Of a DNA stretch of 64,000 nucleotides, positions 12,765-24,763 are shown in pieces. Made by a program: the position numbers and the translations under genes. Every line of letters starts with the position of its first letter. Within the stretch, counting starts at the first letter, position 1. Origin of the DNA: Phoronis australis (lineage: Eukaryota; Phoronida; Phoronidae); contig NMRA01000107.1 of the NCBI GenBank assembly GCA_002633005.1, positions 229,492 to 293,491 on the forward strand, in the 5' to 3' direction. The notes below the pieces were generated by a model that saw only the letters and a list, made by a program, of their open reading frames with translations, was not told the DNA's origin and did no database searches.

Positions 12765-13472
12765 AAAGCCCCTATAGGCGGATTTAGGGGGGACCCAGGG
12801 GGCCCGAGCTCCCCTTGGCTGCCGCAAAAAATTAAAACAGCAAGAGCGAAGGGAAATGTTGAGTTTATTAATTAACCCCGGTAATTAAAATTATACAGAT
12901 GAAACAAGATTTAAATGTGTGCAGTTTTAGCATTTGGGGGAGGGGGGGCTCAGATCCAACTTCAAGTGTCAAATTCGGAACACGGCGCATTCGTAACGGA
13001 ACTATGGCTAAGTATAGGCTCTCCCGCGATATCCCAGGTGACCGGCAGTGGCGCAGCACACTACGACTCCGTTTCTGTCGACTGTTCCACTGTGCAATGA
13101 AGAAATTTACTTCATTTTTTAAAGAAAATGGAACCTGAGTGATGATGAAAAAACAGAAGCTGCTGGTAAGATGTGAATTTTAGTCGAAGCCTCAGTGAAT
13201 CACTCAGAAACTCATAACTCATAATTCTCTCTTTGTCAAACCTTAACTTAAGACGATTTCCAAAGCAAATATCCCATCATTATTGCCAACATGAAAAACG
13301 GATTTGGTCTTTTGGGCATTTGAAGACTATTTTAAATAAAACAAATTTGTTAAGAACCGATTGCACAAAATATAAAACGTGTAATAAGCATTACAAAAAG
13401 AAGTAGATTTCGTGCGCAAACGCTGTGGACCATAAACAAGTAGGTCTCTTAGTAAGAGATTAGTAGCTAAAT
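12765..13472. other. transposon-derived spacer
   Basis: A diverged terminal sequence GGCGGATTTAGG at about 12778 starts a GC-rich patch. It is related to the CAGTGGCGGAT ends found at 13756, 18777, 23701, 33938 and 50830. The overlapping short frames at 12868-13138 lie in this repeat and are not credible genes. Confidence 0.45.
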
Positions 13473-13756
13473 CAGGGTGGCGTAGTGGTAAAGCACGCGC
13501 GCTCTTTCCGCCAGGTCGTGAGTTCGAGTCTGTGGTACTGGCAGTTTTTCCTGTTTGACACGTTCTCCGCGTTTTTTTGCCTTTTTTTCTTGGATAATAA
13601 TTCAGGAATCAAGAAAAATGCTTGATTTTTAGAGGAAAAAACAGAAAAATTTCCTGGGCAAACCCCCCTTCCAACCTCCCCCCATTCGGTGCTATGCGCA
13701 TCTACAGCCGGACAAAATGTTGGGCCCCCCTTGTGATATCCTAGATCCGCCACTGG
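13473..13756 (+). mobile_element. tRNA-headed SINE with CAGTGGCGGATCTAGG tail
   Basis: The head has box A TGGCGTAGTGG (13478-13488) and box B GAGTTCGAGTC (13520-13530), the internal RNA polymerase III promoter of tRNA-derived SINEs. The tail, read in reverse, is CAGTGGCGGATCTAGG followed by GATATCACAAGG. The tail recurs without the head at 15073-15268 (redundant copy) and at 23701-23829, so it may be a separate element family that acquired or captured the head. Confidence 0.65.
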
Positions 13757-15071
13757 GCCCCAACATTTAACTTAAATGTAGCATACCAATTTTTGTAGAC
13801 AACAGTATATCCTTGGATGGTATCTTTTTTCCCAGCTCTTTAAGCGCTTCTAACAAAACGTCACAACTTTGATTGTCTAGAAGAAGCACGGACTTCATTC
13901 TCAGTATATCATCGACAATGATAACTCTCTGAAAAAAATAGATTACTAGTAAAACAAAAAGTTACAAAAGACCATCGTGAATTTTTCACAAGAATTACAA
14001 GATTTATGTCAACATATTAGTAAATTCATTGCTAGACATTCAACTAAAAGCTCAAAAAAGATAGGAGACTTATCAGAGGAAGAGTGAGAACGTTTGTCAT
14101 CCAAATTCTGGGACCTTCTTACGCAGCCATCTGAGCCACCACTCTTCATAGGTAATACGGACCAGCCCTATTGATGCAGAATATGCACAATGATTGTGTC
14201 TACATGAAAGTGCAACAGATTTACATTTTGATCAACAAAATAAACAATATGTGTGGAAACAGTTACCTGTGAATAATAGATTGGATACAAATACACTGCC
14301 ACTAAAAACTGTAAATGAAATTTATGAGTCACCCAACCAGAAACCTTCAGACCTTAGCCTTAACAAAACGCGATTATAAACAGACAATTTTTAACATGTG
14401 GCCAAGTAAATTGGACTGAGAATAGGATTGAACTTGATGTTCACATTGATAATACTATACTAAATCAATTCACAGGTTACACATTAATTTTGATGAACCT
14501 TTCTTGTCCTTGATCAAGTTCAGCTATAGGCAACATTATTCACCAAAGAATATATTGATTAGCATTCACTCCAATTCTGAGACACAAGTTTCAGTACAGG
14601 AGAAAATGGGTGATTATGGGGTCACTTTTACAAAAATTATTTATACTGACCAACAATTTTACCCTTATTGACTCGATCAATGAACATAAAATTCCAAGTA
14701 AGCATAGGTCTTTAAGCGATCTTGAGATAACTAGTCCCTGTATTTTCCAACTGATATTGCTGCGACCCTATGTTCCCACGGCCCCCTGTTTCCCAGTCCT
14801 TAAACTCCCCCGGCCCTACACTTTCGATATATCAAGAGTCAATTTCTTTAGGTTAATTGTCTAATCTATTAATAGTTGAAGATTCTACATCTGAAAAGCA
14901 CACAAGGTTGCTCGCCAATCATAAAAAGTCCATTAAAACAGCACGAGCTACCAAAATTCGGCAAAGGCGCAATTCATAGCTCTGTACATACCTCGTGAAT
15001 CTTAGTAAAAGGACCACTTTTTCTCTAAAATTTGTGTATCACATTCTTTAGGCTGGGTGCGCGAATGCACC
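13560..15071. repeat. duplicated block, copy A (1.5 kb)
   Basis: 1,512 bp that is nearly the same, SNP and small-indel apart, as 15073-16581 in the same orientation. The copies are separated by a single N at 15072. The break falls inside a SINE at the left and at GCAC(C) on the right. This pattern fits two overlapping contigs from different haplotypes that were not merged better than a real tandem duplication. Confidence 0.9.
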
Positions 15072-15072
15072 N

Positions 15073-16581
15073 ACGTTCTCCGCGTTTTTTTGCCTTTTTT
15101 TCTTGGATAATAATTCAGGAATCAAGAAAAATGCTTGATTTTTAGAGGAAAAAACAGAAAAATTTCCTGGGCAAACCCCCCTTCCAACCTCCCCCCATTC
15201 GGTGCTATGCGCATCTACAGCCGGACAAAATGTTGGGCCCCCCTTGTGATATCCTAGATCCGCCACTGGGCCCCAACATTTAACTTAAATGTTGCATACC
15301 AATTTTTGTAGACAACAGTATATCCTTGGATGGTATCTTTTTTCCCAGCTCTTTAAGCGCTTCTAACAAAACGTCACAACTTTGATTGTCTAGAAGAAGC
15401 ACGGACTTCATTCTCAGTATATCATCGACAATGATAACTCTCTGAAAAAAATAGATTACTAGTAAAACAAAAAGTTACAACAAAAGACCATCGTAAATTT
15501 TTCACAAGGATTACAAGATTTATGTTGACATTTTAGTAAATTCATTGCTAGACATTCAACTAAAAGTTCAAAAAAGATAGGAGACTTATCAGAGGAAGAC
15601 TGAGAACGTTTGTCATCCAAATTCTGGGACCTTCTTACGCAGCCATATGGGCCATCCACTTTTCATAGGTAATACGGACGAGCCCTATTGATGCAGAAGA
15701 TATACAATGATTGTGTCTACATGAAAGTGCAACAGATTTACATTTCGATCAACAAAATAAACAATATGTGTGGAAACAGTTACCTGTGAGTAATAGATTG
15801 GATACAAATACACTGCCACTAAAAACTGTAAATGAAATTTAAGAGTCACCCAACCAGAAGCCTTCAGACCTTAGCCTTAACAAAACGCGATTATAAACAG
15901 ACAATTTTTAACGTATGGCCAAGTAAATTGCACTGAGAATAGGATTGAACTTGATGTTCACATTGATAATACTATACTAAATCAAATCACAGGTTACACA
16001 TTAATTTTGATGAACCTTTCTTGTCCTTGATCAAGTTCAGCTATAGGCAACATTATTCACCAAAGAATATATTGATTAGCCATTCACATATTCCTCCAAT
16101 TCTGAGACACAAGTTTCAGTACAGGAGAAAATGGGTGATTATGGGGTCACTTTTTACAAAAATTATTTATACTGACCAACAATTTTACCCTTATTGACTC
16201 AATGAACATAAAATTCTAAGTAAGCATAGGTCTAAGCGATCTTGAGATAACTAGTCCCTGTATTTTCCAACTGATATTGCTTCGACCCTATGTTCCCATG
16301 GCCCCCTGTTTCCCAGTCCTTAAACTCCCCTGGCCCTACACTTTCGATATATCAAGAGTCAATTTCTTTAGGTTAATTGTCTAATCTATTAATAGTTGAA
16401 GATTCTACATCTGAAAAGCACACAATGTTGCTCGCCAATCATAAAAAACGGCAGGAGCTACCAAAATTCGGCAAAGGCACAATTCATAGCTCTGTACATA
16501 CCTCGTGAATCTTAGTATAAGGACCACTTTTTCTCTAAAATTTGTGTATCATATTCTTTAGGCTGGGTGCGCGTATGCACC
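15073..16581. repeat. duplicated block, copy B (1.5 kb)
   Basis: Second copy of 13560-15071, 1,509 bp. It differs by scattered substitutions and several 1-10 bp indels, for example near 16080-16095, 16200 and 16445. Neither copy contains a recognisable gene. Confidence 0.9.
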
Positions 16582-18185
16582 TGAGGCACACCAAAATATC
16601 GCCTTTAAAGTTTTAAACTCAGAAATTTAATTAACTAGTAGGGAGAACATTGAGATGGAGGGACATAGGGCCGGGTGAACATCGGAATCGGGAACATCGC
16701 GTCGGGTTACCACAAACGGTATTGTTGTATAGGTGGGTAACTGATTTGTCAGAACCAGTTACTACAACTGAATAAGGAGCATCATTCAGTTGGAGTAACT
16801 GATTCGCAAATCTGGGACCCATCTATCCGACTATTGCAGTATCCACATGTACATCGTCAAGCTGGCTGCGGAGGGTAATAAAGATAGGGAAACAGTGGGC
16901 AGACCCTGTTTAGGCACAACGGTTCTACTGCCTAGCTGGCCGCCTAACCCCATCATTTAAAACCCCCGCCTGCGTTAGTTTATGACCGCTCGGGTAGGCA
17001 TACTTGAAGAGACTCAAGTGTGGCTTGTCGTTTTTCTGTGACTGTGTTCTTTGCCTTTGTCTGTTGCGAAATTGCCCCATCTTGTTTACTTGTATTCACT
17101 TCTTCACCTTTGCTTGATGGTGTACGCACTAATAAATCGTTGCTTGATTTTACTCGTGGCGTTCGGGTCACGTACTTGTCCATAACTCACCGCGACGCTC
17201 AATGCCCAAATGTTGGCATTGACAGACTGTCCTTTCAACCTAAGACACTACGGTCTCTGTTTCAACCATGGCCTTTAGCGCTAAGAGGTGGCGCTGCTGT
17301 GCGTGAACTTGGAATCCTGCTTTAATCTCAGCGGTGAAGATCGCGTATGCGTGAACTTGGAATTGAATATTCATAAATTATGGGTAATCAAGTGAAATTT
17401 TTTGTTCAGTGTAAAGATTTTATTTTGTAATTATTGGTCTCATGGGCACCGATTTTCACCTTTAGCGTAACTTGTGTCAGAGAATCGGAGGAATATATGA
17501 ATGGTGGCCAATATATAGTTGAAAAAAGTGGTTAAATTTACGTTACGTATCAGTCCACGTATCCACCGACCACAGTACAGCCAATAAGCGGCAAGGTGGA
17601 TGGTCAACCATTCAGAACCACATTAGGAATGAGAGAAATTGGGTGAAGTATGACACCTCAGAGTTTGGTGGTTTTCACTTAGTCTTCTGGGGGACAAAAT
17701 GATGCTGTACGACCCATTTTCTACTACAGTTTCTGCTTCAAACCGAATTTTTTCTAAATACTTTTGATATCATGTGATAGGCTCATGACCAATGTAAGCA
17801 AAAATGGCACTAAAATACAGATTATCATGGCAACACCGGAACTGTGGAGGTACATTCCACTCCTGTCAAAACCAGCTGTACATCTACCCTTATATCTAAG
17901 CTATACCCGCCCGAGAACTTACTGAAAATAATAACACAGACATGTAGAAGACTTAATGCCCTTGACTTGAAAGAAATGCAAAAAACTTTTGTCAACTCTT
18001 CATGCACTCTTGGGACAAGTTGACTGAATTTCACTATTTTCAGGCCGCACATTTGTGTATTTGTCGTGTTTTAACCAGTCACTATTTGTGCGCCGTTTGT
18101 ACGCATTAAAACGCCGTAAATATACTACAAGAATTAACAGAATTGGTTTGCTTAAATGCTTTAATTAATTTTAATAACACAAAAA
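16582..18185. other. spacer, no gene recognised
   Basis: Short frames at 16631-16822 and 17020-17325 overlap on both strands and show no family features. A segment near 17615 (ACATTAGGAATGAGAG) recurs near 55494, indicating a shared low-copy repeat. Confidence 0.35.
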
Positions 18186-18190
18186 GTTCT

Positions 18191-18399
18191 CATTAAAATA
18201 TGAATTTGTTAAATGCACGACACTTTCATTGTTCACAGTCTTTATTCCGCTACGTTCTATGTTCAGTTGAGAGTAGAGTTTTGTTCCGAAAGTACGAACG
18301 TAACGGAATAAAGACTGTGAACAATGAAAAGTGTCGTGCATTTAACAAATTATGTATAACGGAAAACTTGCTCCCGAAGTACAGTCATTAAAATATGAA
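18191..18399. mobile_element. foldback hairpin flanked by 14-bp direct repeats
   Basis: Two arms of about 53 bp are inverted copies (left from about 18203, right ending about 18352), beginning AATTTGTTAAATGCACGACA and its complement, around a loop of about 40 bp. The whole is bracketed by the direct repeat CATTAAAATATGAA at 18191-18204 and 18386-18399, which resembles a target-site duplication. No coding capacity. Confidence 0.8.
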
Positions 18400-18464
18400 A
18401 TTATATTAGATTTTTTCATCCAACTCAATGAATACCCAAACTAAAGTAACAATGCGTTGGTTGA

Positions 18465-18712
18465 ATGATGGCTGATCTAAAGCGCAGGTTTGCGAATTTA
18501 TCTGGCACCACTAGTCGCATCAAATGTGGCATTTCTTACAAATTGCCGACAGAATTAACTTTGGAATCTCTTGGGAAATGCACAAGGAATATAGCGAGAC
18601 ATTTGAGAACCTTAAAAGTGAGGGGAGGCGATGTGATCGAGTGAAGGAGGTGGAACTTGTCCTCTCAGGAAGTAGCCTGTCTGCCTCGGAGTCGGAGGCA
18701 AGTGTGCAGTAG
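18465..18712 (+). pseudogene. possible protein remnant beside a transposon
   Basis: An ATG at 18465 opens a 59-codon basic frame starting MMADLKRRFANLSG. An overlapping frame continues to 18712 and ends SLSASESEASVQ. A CAGTGGCGGAT-type element follows at 18777. The composition looks more protein-like than the surrounding noise, but I recognise no family. It could be a broken transposon gag/ORF1 or chance. Confidence 0.2.
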
Positions 18713-18776
18713 GAGCTAGATAATCTAGTAGATTCACTTGCCCTAATCATGGATATAGCCCTCGATCGGCAGTGGC

Positions 18777-19115
18777 GGATTTAGGGGAGGGGGCAAGGGG
18801 GCCATGGCCCCCCTCTGAAATTCTTCCAGATACCATTTGGCTCGGGGGTTGAATAAACAATGCATAGGCCCTGAACGACAAACCCCGTTTACCTTTTTTT
18901 AGTCAAAAGGTCCGCAAACCCAATAATTCGAGACCCCTGCATCCCTACATGTTAGGCTGGGCGCTCGCATCTGCCGAGATTCTGGTTATTCCTGTGCCCT
19001 GCCCCCCCCCCCCCNNNNNNNNNNNNNNNNNNNNNNNNNNNNNNNNNNNNNNNNNNNNNNNNNNNNNNNNNNNNNNNNNNNNNNNNNNNNNNNNNAAAAT
19101 CCTGGATCCGCCCCT
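18777..19115. mobile_element. CAGTGGCGGAT-end transposon with assembly gap
   Basis: The left end reads CAGTGGCGGATTTAGGGG and the right end ATCCTGGATCCGCCCCTG, which are imperfect inverted ends. The centre is an 81-base run of N (19015-19095) after a C-run. The two ends may belong to one element or to two. No target duplication is clear. Confidence 0.55.
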
Positions 19116-21395
19116 GGACATGCTGTCTAATTGAAACCGACAAGCTTATTTTTCACTTTGTGGTGGTTATTTATTGATAAGAACATTGTTGTAACACATG
19201 ATTCCCCGTCCAAACAGACACCTCAAGTTTTTGAAGAAGATGAATTTTACAGTGTCGCCAACGACATTGCGAAATCCCTTTTTTGCAGAGACTACATCAC
19301 CTCCCTGACTTTATGGGGTTTGTGTGGTTGACCCTGTCCTGTACCAGTTGGACTCAGTGTTAGAGGTCCAGAAGGCATTTGTTCATTAGAGCCATGACAT
19401 TTGAATGATTGACTGTACATTTATCTTTGTATTGTATATTGGAAATATATTTTATAGTATACAAGTCTCTGGTTGGTATATTATATTTTCACCTGGAATA
19501 TTTTGAACTTTTTTAGATGAGTTGTCTGCGAGGTAGACAACTTTCAAATGAGATGAGAAATAAAATGGTCAAACATTGTGTTATTGCTAGATGTATGATC
19601 TTGTAAGTGATTACTTTTGAAAAACCAGTGGAGAATTTGATCTTTACTGTTCTTTTATTTTTTTGTTTGCATGCTTCTAACTATTCAAATGCACAGCAGG
19701 AACTAAACAACAATGCTATTCGAACACCTTCTACGCTAAACAACGCGCAGTTGTATAATTCACTGACAACTTGTAAATGTAAAAACAAAAAAAATACAAT
19801 TGCACTAATGACGTACCATGGGGCTCACATAACCCGCACCACGCAGTGTTATTCCCCAATACCACGTCACGATACTTACTGGAGACGGTTGAGTGATTTA
19901 CGGCAGATCATTTTCGACACAAAACTCATTCTTAAAAACATTTAGCAATTTTCAACCTAGTTCATATTCACATCATCGCTATACGTTACGTTTCTAACTA
20001 ATTTGGCCAAGGAATCACAAAGATAAGGAATCAACATACAAGTTCCACTTTAAATGAGAATAAACGCATAAACCTGCATTGTCCACTTTTACTCAAACTA
20101 CACATTACAAGGTTGGGGACTGGAATCTTAAATTAACACAACAGAATCGGAACCTTTACCATGGGCTGGGAGTAATATTGGTCCTAGCCATGGGCAATAC
20201 AACACAACACATGGAAATAAAAAGGGGTGTTTAGGTTCCACGAAAAGGATTCATGTGCGTGGTAAGAGTTACTGCGGTGTGTGATAAGCGTTTGTTGATA
20301 CTTTGAGACTCCCGTTGTTATAATAAAGATAATGACAAGCATTTATCGGTCACGGTTTCATGTACGCCCAAGGTACTACATCCATGCGACCTGTATTGTT
20401 GTAGCCAACAATGACGCAACAAAGGAAAACAATGATATGACCGATAGGCGATAACTATGCCACTAGTTGCCATGGACAGTGCTGGAATTTGCCTCTGTGT
20501 ATCTTCGAATGTTTTTGGAGAACTTCAAACCAATATTTCGTCAGGAAAACTGATTTATGAAACCTTTTGTTTTAAGTCCTATGAAAAATTGTGGTTATGC
20601 CAATAAACTTATAATTCATTTGATATTACAATGCATTACATGAACATTTGGTCAACAGAAAATCTGATTTGAATATGTGTGAAGAAATCCCCATGAGAAA
20701 ATTACAAGACATAACAACTATAAAATCAAAATAACCTATATTTGTCGTAACCCTGTTCACTGGGGAGGACATAATCGACTTTTTACAAAAAATGGAGCCG
20801 TGTATGGTATCTGGGAGTATTATAGTTTTAGATGGTATGTAGTGAAACATTCAGGAGGAACAAACTCGATTGCAAAATATCAAAAACTGTTAAAGACAGA
20901 CAGATTTTACGTGCGATCTCAGATATTTGAAAATTACTCATTTTAGTACATTTGAGGTGTCAAAATAACTAATACATTCTTATAGCATTATGGGCAGATT
21001 TGGTATAGCAGTGTATTAAAAATAGCCTCAAAATGGCAAAAGGGGGGTAGTGTAGTAAAACTACTAAATGAGAGTGGTAAACCGGTATCTTTTTTCAAGA
21101 TATCTGTATAACAATCTATTGGCATCACTAAACAATGCCAAGTGAATAATAGTTCAATAACTTTCATTCAAGGAAAAAATAAACACTTAAAATTAGACAG
21201 TTTTCACAGTCTTAAAACATGGCTGCGAAGCCGTAAAATGTGTTTGAGCCCATAACTTTGGTAGAAAGTTATATTTTGGGAAATATTTCACTGCTGTTTA
21301 TAAATACCATAGGACCGCCTATGTGTCAAATTTGGTGGGAATCGGCTGACCCCCACCTTGTCGCTGGATGGTTGGTGTTCTCGTGGACTATACTT
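19116..21395. other. spacer, no gene recognised
   Basis: AT-rich DNA with only short frames (for example 19131-19331 and 19607-19945), none with recognisable domains. No strong repeat structure stands out. Confidence 0.35.
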
Positions 21396-22859
21396 AAAGG
21401 AGAAGGCAACCTTTTTCCTGACATTTTTAGAAAAATACGGTTCGTTGATCATCCCAGACATTTGTTTCGGTTAATAACGGCTTCCCGCAATTTCATTAAT
21501 TAGTCGTGCTTTACTCCGGAAGTGACGTTTAGGGGGTTAAGAATTTCCCGCTTTTTCGTTTTCATATTGTCTGACTGTGTGAGCTGTCGAGTCAGTCATT
21601 GTTTTACCTTGGTTGTGATAAGTTCGGCTGTCGTTTGCATTTGTTTACGAGTCAGTCAACATGCTGCACGGCTGCTGCGTACCGGGTGTAGGCCTACTCA
21701 TTATTCAATGTGTCTCGCGCACTTTGGGATACAATTACACCGCGTTCCGAAAGATGACCGACACACTGCGCCGTATTTGGCCCGTTCGTGTGCGTGAAGA
21801 ACGCAGCGTTCTACCGTCCACGTAACATACAAAGCAGTAGAGAACTACTGATTGTGTGGCAAGCATTTTCTGTCCTTGGATTACGAAAGAGATATGTAAG
21901 CTGAATTGATGAAGGTTCTTGTAAAACAACGCGCCTGAAATTGAGTGGCTGTCGCTATTGATTCCCGGTAGTGTAGCCCCATCGCCACCCCGGAGAAGTG
22001 CATTTTTGAAGCGAGTAGCCTCGCGAGCTGTGGCCTCTACAGTGACTGGAGGCGCTTCATCTACTGTCACCTGTGCCTCCAAACGTACCCCAGAGCGTGC
22101 AATTCTGGGAACTAGCAGTGATTCGCCCTGTGCTGGTGTTGTTTCCAGCCCAGAGACAGTATACAAGCAGCCCTGTTGCAATGTTGAGTAGAGGGAGTCA
22201 ATACAGGCCAATTAAGTTCGACACGCAGTGGGAAGGACAGTTCGTCGTCCAGTGATCAGGCCGCTGAGCCAATCCTTGATATGTTTATTGTGGACTTGAC
22301 TAAAGTATTTGAGCTATTTAGAAGGTGTCAAGTGTGTAGCGAGGGAGTCACACAGCTAGGTGTATGCGGTGTGGGTGCTCAGGTCACCATCCAGTGGAAA
22401 CAGCATAGGCACTGATTCCATTGAGGTCGGCATAACAGTGCACACCTTGCACTTGCACCAAGACGTCCCACCACGCTGTCCTCAGTCTCTGTCTCATCCC
22501 TCTCAACAGCTGTCTGTATTCTGCTTCACTATGCTCGAGCCCAAACTGCTGCTACAATCTAAAAGATTCCTAAATCCAACGTAATTGAATTCTCTAACAA
22601 CCTAGTATGTCCTGTAGTGGTGTCCACAATTTTAGGAGACCACCCCAAAAACAACAGTAGAACAGATTCTCAAAGTAACTCGAACGCACTAGAAACGAAA
22701 TGGCGGGAAATTCTTAACCCCTTAAATGTCACTTGCGGAGTAGTGCACGACTAATTAATAAATTACGAAGAGCCGTGACTAACTGAAGCATATATCTGTG
22801 ATAATCAACGAACCGTATTTTCACTAAAAATGACACGAAAAAAGGTTGCCTTCCTCTTC
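21396..22859 (+). mobile_element. TIR DNA transposon with THAP-like remnant
   Basis: Terminal inverted repeats about 160-170 bp long: the left begins AAAGGAGAAGGCAACC, and the right read in reverse begins GAAGAGGAAGGCAACC. They share an ATACGGTTCGTTGAT block, a TTAATTAGTCGTGC block and an AATTTCCCGC block. Total length is 1,464 bp. The interior has decayed coding sequence (see 21700-22410). A clean target duplication is not visible. A related, larger copy lies at 30018-35182 in MFSD2 intron 6. Confidence 0.8.
21700..22410 (+). pseudogene. decayed THAP-type transposon protein
   Basis: Broken into different frames. LHRVPKDD (about 21735-21758) resembles the HRFPKD core of a THAP zinc-binding domain. 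Farther on, a frame reads FIVDLTKVFELFRRCQVC (about 22282-22336) and then GAQVTIQW. This pairing is familiar from THAP-containing transposon proteins in marine invertebrates. Stops and frameshifts show it is dead. The longest open frame here, on the minus strand, is a shadow. Confidence 0.55.
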
Positions 22860-23316
22860 AAATCAAATAATGGAATCCTTTTGAAACGGCGTTCACTGCA
22901 GGATCTCAGTTTCATGTTTTAGCCGCTTTAATTTTTCCCGGTTTACTGATTCTTTACGTTGGTGGATTTTGAGTAGGCTTATCTCAATCGAATTTTAGCG
23001 TTTTGGCTTTCACAAAAAATTACACCGTGATTTTTTTCTTTAATGTTTTATTTTGATGGCCATTTTATTTGTTATGCAATGAAAAAAATAGTGCCACCAA
23101 CTTAGTTTGTTGTATAGCTCACAGAGGGTGACAAATGAATATAATCAGGAAGAGATAACCAGGAAGGGACCTCTTCCTGATATAATGTATGTCATTGACC
23201 TTCAAGATCACGATTAGCTCTCTGCATTTCAGTACTGTTGGGATTGTAAAATAAGTTAAGCTGATGCGAAAATAATAGAGACAATGGATATGCGCCCTCT
23301 GTCAGTCATTGGTTGG

Positions 23317-23700
23317 ATTGCAGTGTCTACTGTCTTCAGATCACGCTTCCACACGTCTTTATAACGAAACATGAGCCTTGCTGTAGGTTTGGCCTGTCGC
23401 ATGTTGTTATAACAAAATCAGCATTTTTTTAAAATGAGAAATATTTTATTTGCGACTTTGTGCCGTGGTGCTTGGTGTGCAGGCACAGGTGACTAGCTGG
23501 CATATGATATAGGTTTGCCCGGATTTCATTATGCTCGATTCCTTAAAACGAGAGATGAAAATTAATACGATAATAAAGTACCATATGTTGTTAGCAAAAG
23601 ATACTGACACAGAGTTTATCGACATTTGAAAATGCACACCAACAAAATAATATTCAATACTACACAATTTAATATGACATTTAATAATTACATCGTCTCT
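23317..23700. repeat. duplicated block, haplotype copy A
   Basis: Matches 23831-24190 in the same orientation except for about 24 extra bases and few substitutions. It ends at CATCGTCTCT, immediately followed by a CAGTGGCGGAT element (23701-23829) and a single N at 23830. Confidence 0.9.
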
Positions 23701-23829
23701 CAGTGGCGGATCTAGGATATCACAAGGGGGGGCCCAACATTTTTTCCGGCTGTAAGCATTTGCGCAAACCACGATTGTAGATGCGCACAGCACCGAATGG
23801 GGGGAGGTCGGGAGGGGGGTTTGCCCCCT
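23701..23829. mobile_element. CAGTGGCGGATCTAGG element, truncated at N
   Basis: Begins CAGTGGCGGATCTAGGATAT and matches, in reverse, the tail of the SINE at 13473-13756. It is cut by the N at 23830. The redundant copy B at 23831-24190 continues past CATCGTCTCT without it, so the insertion is present on one haplotype and absent from the other. Confidence 0.75.
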
Positions 23830-23830
23830 N

Positions 23831-24190
23831 ATTGCAGTGTCTACTGTCTTCAGATCACGCTTCCACACGTCTTTATAACGAAACATGAGCCTTGCTGTAG
23901 GTTTGGCCTGGCATTTTTTTAAAATGAGAAATATTTTATTTGCGACTTTGTGCCGTGGTGCTTGGTGTGCAGGCACAGGTGACTAGCTGGCATATGATAT
24001 AGGTTTGCCCGGATTTCATTATGCTCGATTCCTTAAAACGAGAGATAAAAATTAATACGATAATAAAGTACCATATGTTGTTAGCAAAAGATACTGACAC
24101 AGAGTTTATCGACATTTGAAAATGCACACCAACAAAATAATATTCAATACTACACAATTTAATATGACATTTAATAATTACATCGTCTCT
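23831..24190. repeat. duplicated block, haplotype copy B
   Basis: 360-bp counterpart of 23317-23700. It starts exactly after the single N and runs on into unique sequence after CATCGTCTCT. Interpreted as the overlapping start of a second contig. Confidence 0.9.
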
Positions 24191-24763
24191 ACAAATGTTG
24201 AAAATTGGGCTATCAACTTCATACCACCAACATGATCCCGAGTATCTGCGAAAAGACAGAAGACCTATAATGTTTAGCTTGCAATAACGGGCACCAATAT
24301 CAATGCCAAACGGTCATTTCTGCTTTTGATAACTTTGTCTTCTTCCCTTTCTTGTAGATTGTCTCTTTACGGACTGGCGAAATGTCGATTCCACCATCAA
24401 CATGTTCCCGGCGATGTGGACGAGACAGTCTCGCCATATGTGTCGAGTTCCGCAGACTCAAGAATCTCGTGAAGGAAACTAATGTGATGATATGCTTTAC
24501 CTGAAATACACGGCGACATTATCTATTTTATTACAAAATCTTGTGTGATTTTGCGTATTCCGAGGTTCTCCGGCGCGTCTGACGGAATGCACGCCTGGTG
24601 ACAGGTTTTCCTTACCCGGGCGCCCGCCACCTGTCGATAGCTTCGTCGGTTATCTCTTCTTCCGTTTCCCATCTTATCTCTACTACGCAACTTTGTACTT
24701 TGTCTTGCGTTCAGTGTTCAGTTTATTATGACTTCAGTAGGACTATGACTAGTTTTGTACACG
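24191..24763 (+). promoter_or_regulatory. region upstream of MFSD2 start codon
   Basis: Should contain the MFSD2 promoter and 5' UTR. I see no TATA box at a convincing distance and cannot place the transcription start. Confidence 0.3.

Noticed and set aside
12868-13138. Overlapping 60-79 aa frames on both strands
   Set aside because: They lie in transposon-derived DNA, overlap each other and show no domain.
13478-13548. A tRNA gene
   Set aside because: Boxes A and B are present but the sequence runs on into a SINE body and the stems are not clean.
21735-22211. 158-codon minus-strand frame as a gene
   Set aside because: It is antisense to the decayed transposon protein; a related frame appears opposite the second copy.
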